Made by a program: the position numbers and the translations under genes. Shown piece by piece: positions 1 through 7,118 of a stretch of 64,000 nt of DNA; the stretch's first letter is position 1; every line of letters begins with the position of its first letter. The stretch covers positions 62,001 to 126,000 of the forward strand of contig CAYUFM010000001.1 of the NCBI GenBank assembly GCA_964444225.1, in the 5' to 3' direction. The notes beneath the pieces were generated by a model. It ran no database searches. It was not told the origin of the DNA and saw only the letters and a program-made list of their open reading frames with translations. Source of the stretch: JALHOM01 sp964444225. GTDB lineage: Bacteria; Patescibacteriota; Saccharimonadia; Saccharimonadales; 2-12-FULL-41-12.

Positions 1-1438
1 GATAACTAACAGCAGAAAGTTCTAAGGCATCAGAGCCAAAGGCTACAATATGCGTCCTAACATCTGGATTAGACACGCCAGTGTCTTTGGCGACTTGGGC
101 TCGGGCCAGCTGGAGGCCTTCTAGCAGGCACAACGCTGTCGTTGCAGCTGACTGTGCTTTATTGCCGCTTCCCATCGACCCACTAACATCGACTAATAGA
201 TGAATATCTAGTCCACTAAATGTCAGTTTTTCAGTTTTGTCAGACCTGGTAATCGATCGCCAAACTGCTTGTTGATCACCAGTTAATTTTTGCGTCACCA
301 AACCCGTAACCGCAGTACTGTGTAAGATTGGTCCGTCATTAGTAGGTTTACGGCCATAAGTTAGTCGATGGTTTAAGAATGCTGGCTTTGTTAAAGTTTT
401 TAACACTTCAGCAATACTTTTTATTATATGAGCGTGTTGCAAACTTGCTCTAGTGTAGGCCTCTGCATCGCCAGGTAGTAACCCCATTTCTTTGGCTATT
501 TTTTCCGCCAGTTCGTTGAATTGTTCGCGCGACAAGCCATCTTCGGTTTTTTTGGTGTCTACCGTGTCAACCGGTTCTGTATCTTCAGTTTTTTCCGATG
601 TATCTTTTTCGTCTTCTTTGCCATCAAAGATCTTCAATATTCTTTTACCTAATCCCTCTAATCTACCGGCTTCTGTTTTTGGCCCACCAGGTAGCTTATC
701 TACTTGCCTAACTTCAATTTGTTCTTCGGTATACTCTTCAATTATTTCTTCAAGGCGCTCACCTTGCCCGGATTCTTTATCTTGTTCGACCAATTTATCG
801 TACGCTGGTTTTATATAACGATTAGCAATATTTCTACGATTGATTAGATCGGTTCTAGGATCAGTTAGAGTTTCTATAATATCAAATTTATCACCCGTTT
901 TTGTAGTGTAGTTTTTGAGGTTGTCGATTATACCGTTAACTTCGGGGTGTAGCTCCAAGCTTTCACCTGTTACCTCACCGATTCTTATGCCCCACATTAA
1001 CTGAGCAGATAAAGGCATCTCCGCAATTTTTTTAGCTTCTGGCATAACATCACCATATAGATCCATGACATCCTGCTTGATCCCAGGTAACCTGCATAAT
1101 CGACTATCTATAACTACATCATCAGCTAAGCAATAAAAAAAATGATCGGTTGGTGATCTTTTGGCCAACACATCTTCAGGACTTGCAATCATATCTATCG
1201 CATGACCAACTTCGTGTAATGACACCACAAGTGCTCTTTCCTCTGATACATCGCCTGTTGTTTTATCGGCAATTTGTTGGGGATCAATATTAATTCTTAT
1301 TCCAGTCGGCTCGGCAATACAATATGAACCATTGTCACTAGATTCGGTTGTTGCTGTCATGCCACGCATCCCATAAACAGCCGATGCTAAAGTAGCTAGA
1401 TCAGCTATTTCTTGATGGGGCTGAGTATGTTCACTCAT
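1..1438 (-). CDS. HEXXH metallopeptidase-like / von Willebrand A domain protein (partial, C-terminus outside window)
   Basis: I translated this by hand: an open frame starts at the ATG at 1436-1438 and runs off the window start without a stop (about 479 codons visible). The N-terminal part has HEVGH at residues 75-79, a gluzincin-type HEXXH zinc motif. The middle is acidic and low-complexity. At about residues 414-422 there is DVSGSMGSG, a complete MIDAS motif (DxSxS) of a VWA domain. Metallopeptidase-like plus VWA fusions of this type resemble the DUF2201/CobT-like proteins that partner MoxR ATPases. It is divergent from a MoxR-type gene 41 bp away, which supports a chaperone/adaptor pair. 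Whether the HEXXH is catalytic is unknown. The third zinc ligand was not identified. Confidence 0.82.
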   Translation of the reverse strand, partial: MSEHTQPHQEIADLATLASAVYGMRGMTATTESSDNGSYCIAEPTGIRINIDPQQIADKTTGDVSEERALVVSLHEVGHAIDMIASPEDVLAKRSPTDHFFYCLADDVVIDSRLCRLPGIKQDVMDLYGDVMPEAKKIAEMPLSAQLMWGIRIGEVTGESLELHPEVNGIIDNLKNYTTKTGDKFDIIETLTDPRTDLINRRNIANRYIKPAYDKLVEQDKESGQGERLEEIIEEYTEEQIEVRQVDKLPGGPKTEAGRLEGLGKRILKIFDGKEDEKDTSEKTEDTEPVDTVDTKKTEDGLSREQFNELAEKIAKEMGLLPGDAEAYTRASLQHAHIIKSIAEVLKTLTKPAFLNHRLTYGRKPTNDGPILHSTAVTGLVTQKLTGDQQAVWRSITRSDKTEKLTFSGLDIHLLVDVSGSMGSGNKAQSAATTALCLLEGLQLARAQVAKDTGVSNPDVRTHIVAFGSDALELSAVSY

Positions 1439-1442
1439 AATA

Positions 1443-1471
1443 TTGACAATATTAACATAAAATGCTACAAT
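1443..1471 (+). promoter_or_regulatory. promoter of the MoxR-type gene, extended -10
   Basis: TTGACA at 1443-1448, a 17-nt spacer, TGC immediately before TACAAT at 1466-1471. The start codon is at 1480, only 8 nt past the -10, so the transcript should begin at or within a few bases of the ATG (leaderless). It is interleaved with the opposing promoter at 1449-1477. Confidence 0.75.
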
Positions 1472-1477
1472 TGTAAA
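1449..1477 (-). promoter_or_regulatory. opposing promoter of the VWA/HEXXH gene
   Basis: On the minus strand TTTACA (1472-1477) is followed by a 17-nt spacer and TAATAT (1449-1454) with a TGT extension. The ATG at 1438 lies 10 nt downstream. The two promoters of this divergent pair occupy the same roughly 35 bp, so two polymerases cannot bind at once. Confidence 0.6.
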
Positions 1478-1479
1478 GT

Positions 1480-2931
1480 ATGAATAATCATAAAACCCCA
1501 GAACGGGCAACTTTTATGTGTCCGGGCACAGATGAATGTCGAGCTTTATGTCAAGCCTTAGGCAGACAAGGTCTAGATGCCACTGATCTAGGAGTTGCCG
1601 GTAGTTGTGGTGTGCCGGAATTATTAGTATCCGACGGGCAAACAACACATGTCAATGGCTTAGAAGGTCAGCTTGCTGACAAACTTGCTTCTGGGCTAGC
1701 AAATCATCTAGCTCGTTATCATGAAGATCAGACAGAACGCGAAGCAATAGCCACAGTAAAGGTTGACTATAGGGCCGTTTTTGAAGCTAGAAACAATATG
1801 TTCAGCGCAATGTTGAGTGCCACCAAGGCAGGTCAGAGGTTTACGGCTGAAGAATTAGAATTTTATGAAAATCAAACCAAACAAGCAGAAGCACAATTAG
1901 CAAAAACTGCGGAAGGCCGAGATTCATTAGAAGTAGTATTAGGCCAGGCGTCATTTGATGCAGAAGTATTGGCAGAAACTGGCTTAGTTTTTGACCCACA
2001 AATGGTTAATAATATTCAAAGAATTGTCACTAATACCGTAAACGGAAAACCAACTCTAGTAACCGGCAATAAAGGCATAGCCAAAACAGCCGCCTTTAAG
2101 TATGTCAGCCGACTAATCGCCCCAGATAAAGCACCCTTGATAATTAGTGGGCACGGTGACATGATGACTCACGAGTTGATTGGCAGGACTGACCAAGACC
2201 CCGATAGTGATGAGCTAAAGTTAAAATTCAAAGATGGCAAGATAATTAAGGCCATGCGCGAAGGTAGGCCGGTTCTTTTAGACGAAGTAAACGTGGCCGA
2301 TCAATCAGTTATGATGCGTCTAAACGATATTATGCTTATGCGACCAGGCGATAAAATTGTCTTGCAAGAAAATGGAGATGAAGAAATCGAAATTCAGCCC
2401 GGTTTCTGTATATATATGACAGCAAATATCGGGCAAAGATACTCGGCACGTCAAGAGCTGGATACAGCTTTTAAAGACAGGGCAGATATAATTAAGTGTG
2501 ATTACCCCGACACGTCCAGACAACCTTTAGGAGATAATATGCCAATAACTCTCAGACATGCATTTGCCATGGCTACAGATACAGACGGACGTCTTAGCCC
2601 GCACATTAATCCGGATGAGCTGGTCAAGCTAGCTCGTTATGCACATGTATCCCAGCAGTTATACTCTCAACCATCCAAGAATGTAGCCGATGCACTCACC
2701 GGAATAAACTTTGCAGATAGAAGTGCCTTAACTTCCTATGTTGATGATGAGCCTGTTATGTCTGATTGTATAACTCCACGGTCAATGTTTGAGGCTATAG
2801 CCAATGCTAAACATGGCAACCGGCCAGGTGTAAGTTTAGTAAGCGAAATTGAACGCTTAGTTAGTGCACTCGACAATGAAGGCAGTTATAACGCAGATGT
2901 GCTGAATAAGGTGCTGATCAAGGTGCTTTAA
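1480..2931 (+). CDS. MoxR/AAA_5-type AAA+ ATPase
   Basis: A 483-residue ATPase. Residues 1-165 form an unrecognised N-terminal region with predicted helices. The AAA+ core follows: Walker A GNKGIAKT at 196-203 (the GxxGxAKT form typical of MoxR/RavA), Walker B VLLDEVN at 265-271, and a sensor-1 Asn in the TAN at 314-316. The C-terminal lid is less conserved. MoxR proteins work as hexameric chaperone-like remodelers with VWA partners, and the divergent gene encodes a MIDAS-bearing VWA protein. Only 1 bp separates the stop from the next gene, so those two are probably cotranscribed. The client is unknown. The start is supported by a promoter ending 8 nt upstream. Confidence 0.87.
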   Translation: MNNHKTPERATFMCPGTDECRALCQALGRQGLDATDLGVAGSCGVPELLVSDGQTTHVNGLEGQLADKLASGLANHLARYHEDQTEREAIATVKVDYRAVFEARNNMFSAMLSATKAGQRFTAEELEFYENQTKQAEAQLAKTAEGRDSLEVVLGQASFDAEVLAETGLVFDPQMVNNIQRIVTNTVNGKPTLVTGNKGIAKTAAFKYVSRLIAPDKAPLIISGHGDMMTHELIGRTDQDPDSDELKLKFKDGKIIKAMREGRPVLLDEVNVADQSVMMRLNDIMLMRPGDKIVLQENGDEEIEIQPGFCIYMTANIGQRYSARQELDTAFKDRADIIKCDYPDTSRQPLGDNMPITLRHAFAMATDTDGRLSPHINPDELVKLARYAHVSQQLYSQPSKNVADALTGINFADRSALTSYVDDEPVMSDCITPRSMFEAIANAKHGNRPGVSLVSEIERLVSALDNEGSYNADVLNKVLIKVL

Positions 2932-2932
2932 C

Positions 2933-3841
2933 ATGTCCCTCGAAGCCCTCCGCAAAACTAACCCAGATCTGCTAACTCCAGGTATGGTTAAAGCTACACT
3001 AGGTAACTTAGGATTATCATCTGCCGATAAACTAGCCCAGGCCGAAAGTCTGGGCAGTGATGCCAATGCCCTAGCTCCAGCTCCAGTTCCAGGGTCTGTA
3101 TCTCTAGACATGATCCCAGGCTCAGAAACTAGACAAAGCTTTGAGCACTTCCTGTCTAGTACAGAACGATTATTCGCTCGGATAGGTATAACTCCCCCTG
3201 ATGTTGATACAATAGTTAACTCAGGTATAGACTTTGTATACCTAGGTCATGAATACCAACACATGAAGACAGAAGGTCTAGAGCCAAGACTAGTCCTAGC
3301 ACCCTATGGTTTAACCGTAGATCACTGGAAAGAACTCTACAAGAAGCTTGAAGACGACCCAATTGTTAATCCAATTCCAGCCAGTGGCAAAGAAGAAGAC
3401 AAGAGGATTAGGGATGGTGGTCTACACATTGACAATAGAGTGGCTATCAACTGGACAGAGCTAGCCATGCAGATACCTAAAGCCACCCTAGCCATTAAAA
3501 GCCCAATCTCAAACGCTAGCCACCCAACAAATCTATGGACTCTAAGGCTTATCCCAGCTACGGATAGGCCTCAGATCCTAGGCACTAGTCATAATCAATA
3601 CGCACCAGTAATAGTACAACACACCACCATCCCAGAGTACCTAAGTCTCCAAGCTAGCCTACTGCAAGACTGCCAAGCACTAGTAGACCCACATACCTGG
3701 TCCTGGCTAGACGGAACATACAATGGAGGTACGACTGCCCCAGGTGGTGGCTGGAGCTCTGCTGGAGGGTGGGTGAATGTAGGCTGGTGTAAGACCGATG
3801 ATAAGCACGATGAGCTTGGTACTCGTCCTCCGAGATGGTGA
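2933..3841 (+). CDS. hypothetical protein with lectin-like, Gly/Trp-rich C-terminus
   Basis: A 302-residue protein, second gene after the MoxR ATPase with a 1-bp gap. I recognise no family in the first 250 residues, and no signal peptide or membrane segment is visible. The end (about residues 256-302) reads TWSWLDGTYNGG, then GGGW..GGW, then LGTRPPRW. This layout recalls the C-type-lectin/formylglycine-generating fold used by variable proteins of diversity-generating retroelements, but no reverse transcriptase or template repeat is seen nearby. Base use is unlike its neighbours: I count 18 CTAG tetramers in 909 bp. A substrate- or ligand-binding role in the MoxR module is inference. Confidence 0.7.
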   Translation: MSLEALRKTNPDLLTPGMVKATLGNLGLSSADKLAQAESLGSDANALAPAPVPGSVSLDMIPGSETRQSFEHFLSSTERLFARIGITPPDVDTIVNSGIDFVYLGHEYQHMKTEGLEPRLVLAPYGLTVDHWKELYKKLEDDPIVNPIPASGKEEDKRIRDGGLHIDNRVAINWTELAMQIPKATLAIKSPISNASHPTNLWTLRLIPATDRPQILGTSHNQYAPVIVQHTTIPEYLSLQASLLQDCQALVDPHTWSWLDGTYNGGTTAPGGGWSSAGGWVNVGWCKTDDKHDELGTRPPRW

Positions 3842-3907
3842 GTTGATATTTAAACTTTTACTTATTTTGAGCTTTTAACTTTACTCTTTTAATTTTAAAC
3901 TGGACGT

Positions 3908-5191
3908 ATGCATGTTTATTTTATTGGTATTGGCGGAACCGCTATTGGACCTTTAGCACTAATCGCCCACCAAATGGGTTATCGGACGTCCGGGTCTGAC
4001 AAGCAAGATTCTAATTATATTCATTATCTTGCAAAGCAAGGCATAACATCTGTGAGCATCAGTAATGATGATAAAAATATCCAAAAAGCCCACGACGAAA
4101 ATCCAATAGACTGGGTTGTTTATTCTTCTGCTGTACCAATAGAAAATCCAGACCACCCAGAAATTGTTTTTGCCAAGAAAAACAACATCAGACACAGCAA
4201 ACGTGACGAACTTTTAAACAAAATATTGGAAGATTCCGGAAAAAAGTTAATTGCTATAGCCGGCACCCATGGCAAGACTACTACAACAGCAATGACTATA
4301 TGGCTTATGAAAGAGCTTGGACTGCCGGTTAGCTACTCGGTTGGCGCCAAGATTCCTTTTGGCGACATGGGTCACTATGATGAACAGTCAGAGTATTTTG
4401 TTTACGAGTGTGACGAATTTGACTATAACTTCTTGGCCTTCCATCCTCACATAAGCCTAATCACTGGAATAGATTATGATCACCACGATATTTTCCCGAC
4501 ACGCGAACACTACGTTGATGCATTTAAAAAATTTATGAGTCAGTCTGCTCGTAATGTTATATGGGGATCTGACATAACTAAAAATGACCTAAAGATAGAT
4601 GATAATGACATAATACTAGACGATAAAGATATTTTACTTAACGAGTTAAGTATTGTGGGAGAGGTTAATCGGCGTAATGCACTCCAGGTAATGCACGGAC
4701 TTTCTTCGCTAATTGGCCGACCTGTGAGCGATTTTATCGATATTTTAGAGCACTTCCCTGGGCTGAGTAGACGGTTCGAAAAACTAACTGGAAATTTATA
4801 CACCGACTACGCTCACACTCCACCGAAAATTGCCGGATGTCTTCAGTTGGCGCAAGAAGTTTCTAGCAATGTTGTGGTGGTGTACGAGCCTCTTACAAAC
4901 AGGCGTCAGCACTTTATTAAAGAAGAATATAAGGATTTATTTAAAGGGATCAAGAGACTTTACTGGGTACCAAGCTACCTCGCCCGTGAGGATCCTAAGC
5001 AAGCCTTGTTAAGTCCAGAGCAATTGATACAAGAACTAGCTAACAAAGAAATTGCCGAACCGGCCGAACTAGATGACAGTCTAAAAAAATCTATAGAAAA
5101 ACACTTGAAAGATGGTGATTTGGTGGTTTGCATGTCCGGTGGCGGTGGAAATTCACTGGACGAATGGCTCCGCAAAAACTTTAATAATTAA
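3908..5191 (+). CDS. Mur ligase family protein (MurC/Mpl-like UDP-N-acetylmuramate ligase)
   Basis: 427 residues. The N-terminal Rossmann-like domain begins with the FIGIGGTAIGPLALIA glycine-rich loop. The central ATPase has AGTHGKTTTT (about residues 118-127), the P-loop of Mur ligases, and the YECDEFDYNF and H/D-rich stretches that follow. MurC ligates L-Ala to UDP-MurNAc; Mpl ligates a recycled tripeptide. The GTAIGPLALIA loop is closer to Mpl and the context does not decide, so I give no symbol. It is cytoplasmic. A possible -10 TAAACT at 3896-3901 ends 6 nt before the ATG. The 3' end overlaps the convergent MazG-like gene by 4 bp. Confidence 0.88.
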   Translation: MHVYFIGIGGTAIGPLALIAHQMGYRTSGSDKQDSNYIHYLAKQGITSVSISNDDKNIQKAHDENPIDWVVYSSAVPIENPDHPEIVFAKKNNIRHSKRDELLNKILEDSGKKLIAIAGTHGKTTTTAMTIWLMKELGLPVSYSVGAKIPFGDMGHYDEQSEYFVYECDEFDYNFLAFHPHISLITGIDYDHHDIFPTREHYVDAFKKFMSQSARNVIWGSDITKNDLKIDDNDIILDDKDILLNELSIVGEVNRRNALQVMHGLSSLIGRPVSDFIDILEHFPGLSRRFEKLTGNLYTDYAHTPPKIAGCLQLAQEVSSNVVVVYEPLTNRRQHFIKEEYKDLFKGIKRLYWVPSYLAREDPKQALLSPEQLIQELANKEIAEPAELDDSLKKSIEKHLKDGDLVVCMSGGGGNSLDEWLRKNFNN

Positions 5192-5538
5192 CGGTTATCG
5201 CCTTCAGATTTGATGACATCTCTTTTTTCTCGGTCGGCTAGTTTATCTAAATTATTTTGTGCAACAGATTCCAGATCAGACCCGAGGTAACTACTGAGGC
5301 TAGCAATATACCACAGGACATCACCAAGTTCCTTAAGAATTTCTACACGTTCATTCTCGCTCATTATTCCATCATTGTTGCGGATTATTTTTTTAATTTT
5401 CTCAGCAAATTCACCAGACTCACCAACTAGACCTAATACTTTGGCTAAAAATGCCATTTCTGTAACGGGGACCACTGCTTCTTGGCGCAGAAAGCTATCT
5501 GTAGCTAAAGCTTGTTTTTGATAATCGTTCAATTCCAC
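5188..5538 (-). CDS. MazG-like nucleotide pyrophosphohydrolase
   Basis: 116 residues, one MazG-type all-alpha NTP pyrophosphohydrolase domain. The metal-binding pattern is visible as GESGEFAEKIKK (about 38-49) and KELGDVLWYIA (about 69-79), the ExxE and ExxD helices of this superfamily. Such enzymes hydrolyse dNTPs or damaged NTPs to the monophosphate and PPi, a house-cleaning role in the cytosol. The start is GTG at 5536-5538, chosen because AAAGGAG, a near-perfect Shine-Dalgarno, lies 6 nt before it. Single-domain versions have varied nucleotide preference, so substrate is not assigned. Confidence 0.85.
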   Translation of the reverse strand: MELNDYQKQALATDSFLRQEAVVPVTEMAFLAKVLGLVGESGEFAEKIKKIIRNNDGIMSENERVEILKELGDVLWYIASLSSYLGSDLESVAQNNLDKLADREKRDVIKSEGDNR

Positions 5539-5549
5539 AGATTTCTCCT

Positions 5550-5578
5550 TTACTGCTAATACTTAAACACCCTATACT
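5550..5578 (+). promoter_or_regulatory. promoter of the mscS-like gene
   Basis: TTACTG at 5550-5555, 17-nt spacer, TATACT at 5573-5578. The ATG at 5588 is 9 nt past the -10, so the leader would be 0-3 nt. It overlaps the ribosome-binding region of the divergent MazG-like gene. Confidence 0.6.
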
Positions 5579-5587
5579 ACTATTGTA

Positions 5588-6493
5588 ATGGATGAAGTAA
5601 TCTTTTTTTCACTAAACGAAAAACTCAATGATTTTTGGGATAAATTTGCATCCTGGATGAATGATCATGGATACCAAATAATCTTGGTTTTACTCCTTGC
5701 ATATATTGTTAAAAAATTTAGCACTCAAATAATCATGAAAGTTCTGGAGAAAAGTGTCAGACTTGACCTATACCCTACTAAGTCTGACCGCTCTAAGCGA
5801 CTTAAAACACTAGGAAGCATGATAGGTGCAATTGCTAGAGTAGCAGTAACCGTAATCGCAGGCATTATGATAATCTCAGAACTTGGACTTAACACAACAC
5901 CAGTCATAGCCAGTGCCGGAGTGCTGGGACTTGCCCTTGGGTTTGGCGCCCAAAGCTTAATCAAAGACCTTACTAGTGGACTATTTATCATCACAGAGAA
6001 TCAATATAGAGTCGGTGACTACGTTGAAATTAACAACCAAATCAGAGGTATTGTTACGGCTATAACTATCCGGACAACTGTGTTAAGAAATCTGGATGGA
6101 ACCTTGTATCACATTCCGAATGGCACTATCATATTTACCGCAAACAAAACCATGAGCTATGGTGGAATTGCCGATGAGCTAGTTCTGCCTACCGATGTCG
6201 ATATCCAGAAATTATCAGTAATTATCGACCGAGTCAGCAACGATCTTATGAACAATCCAGAAATAGCCAAAAAGATAAAAGAACCACCAAAATTAAATCA
6301 AGTATTAGGCCTGGATAAGGATGGGGTTCGGGTTAATATTGTCGGACGTACTGGTAGCGATAACGCATTTGAGATTAAGGACTTGTTTTACAGAGGCTTA
6401 ATAAAGGAACTAAGCAAAGCCAAAATTAAAATTTCTGGCGTTCCGCCAGTCCAGCCATCACCGGCAGTAGCAAAAGACCAGAAAAAAATTTGA
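5588..6493 (+). CDS. MscS-family mechanosensitive channel
   Basis: 301 residues with predicted membrane helices at about 27-44, 78-98 and 103-135. The third helix carries PVIASAGVLGLALGFGAQSL, the Gly/Ala-rich pore-lining helix of MscS. Next come KDLTSGLFIITENQYRVGDYVEI and the beta domain (about 135-190), then an alpha/beta cytoplasmic vestibule. MscS channels open with membrane tension and release osmolytes during hypo-osmotic shock. Length matches the short MscS class. The downstream gene is convergent, so this is a single-gene transcript. Confidence 0.93.
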   Translation: MDEVIFFSLNEKLNDFWDKFASWMNDHGYQIILVLLLAYIVKKFSTQIIMKVLEKSVRLDLYPTKSDRSKRLKTLGSMIGAIARVAVTVIAGIMIISELGLNTTPVIASAGVLGLALGFGAQSLIKDLTSGLFIITENQYRVGDYVEINNQIRGIVTAITIRTTVLRNLDGTLYHIPNGTIIFTANKTMSYGGIADELVLPTDVDIQKLSVIIDRVSNDLMNNPEIAKKIKEPPKLNQVLGLDKDGVRVNIVGRTGSDNAFEIKDLFYRGLIKELSKAKIKISGVPPVQPSPAVAKDQKKI

Positions 6494-6497
6494 ATAC

Positions 6498-6848
6498 TTA
6501 AGAAATCTGAGCGTAGACCACGAGCCCAACAAGAACTAAACAGACAAATATAGCTGTTCCGATAGCCACTCCTGGACCAGCGGGTGCTTTGGGTTGATCT
6601 TTCTGGACGATTTTGTCATCTTTTTTCTGTTTCTTTTTTGGTTTATCATCTGGCTTGATGCCATCGCTAACAGGTGTTGATTGATCATTGGGAACTTCTT
6701 GAGCTTTTATAACGTCTACTACGGCTGGAGTGGTCGACTCTGGCAAAGGTGCCTGTGAAACAATTTCTGATTTCGGAGCCTCAGTAGGTTTCTCTACAAC
6801 TCTAGCCTCAGGCTCAGGGGGCGGCCGTTTAATAATATCGTTTTGCAT
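6498..6848 (-). CDS. small tail-anchored hypothetical protein, Pro/Lys-rich
   Basis: 116 residues. Residues 1-90 are low-complexity, rich in Pro, Glu and Lys, with KPKKKQKKDDK near the middle. The C-terminus (about 94-115) is one hydrophobic segment (GVAIGTAIFVCLVLVGLVVYA), giving a tail-anchored topology. No family is recognised. Minus-strand TAAAAT, preceded by TGG, lies 9 nt before the ATG, so it may have its own promoter. Confidence 0.65.
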   Translation of the reverse strand: MQNDIIKRPPPEPEARVVEKPTEAPKSEIVSQAPLPESTTPAVVDVIKAQEVPNDQSTPVSDGIKPDDKPKKKQKKDDKIVQKDQPKAPAGPGVAIGTAIFVCLVLVGLVVYAQIS

Positions 6849-6934
6849 CTTATCCCAATTTTACCATAAGCACATTAAGTACCGACACCAAATCTACTTT
6901 AAATATTAATATGAAAAGAAAGCGAATTTATTTT

Positions 6935-7118
6935 AACCTGCCACAGGTTTCACGGACTCCTCGCTTGAATTGGTTTCAGTGCGACCAGGAAGCACGAAGC
7001 AAGTCGTACATCAGGTACGGCGAAGCGAGTACTGGACAGGGCAAGCTGAAAATAATCAATAAGCTAGCGGTGTTTCATGCTCCGCATGAAAGCAGGCTAG
7101 CTGGCGAGGGGTGCGTGA
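6935..7118. ncRNA. candidate structured RNA, class unknown, strand not resolved
   Basis: This segment has far more pairing than flanking DNA. The ends close as a 15-position helix, 6950-6964 with 7104-7118, with 13 Watson-Crick pairs, one G-U and one mismatch. Inside are a rod (6974-6979/7046-7051, 6980-6982/7041-7043, 6985-6988/7032-7035, 7003-7009/7015-7021 with a 5-nt loop) and a hairpin (7062-7068/7096-7102, then 7073-7080/7084-7091 with a 3-nt loop). A further 6-bp hairpin sits at 6935-6949. It starts 87 bp from one gene and abuts the stop of the other. It shows no RNase P, tmRNA or SRP signature. A 6S-like rod is one possibility. No clear promoter or T-run terminator is visible. Confidence 0.5.

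Noticed and set aside
6935..7118. Retron msr-msd RNA
   Set aside because: The long terminal helix resembles a1/a2 repeats, but no reverse transcriptase gene lies in the window and there is no branch-G arrangement.
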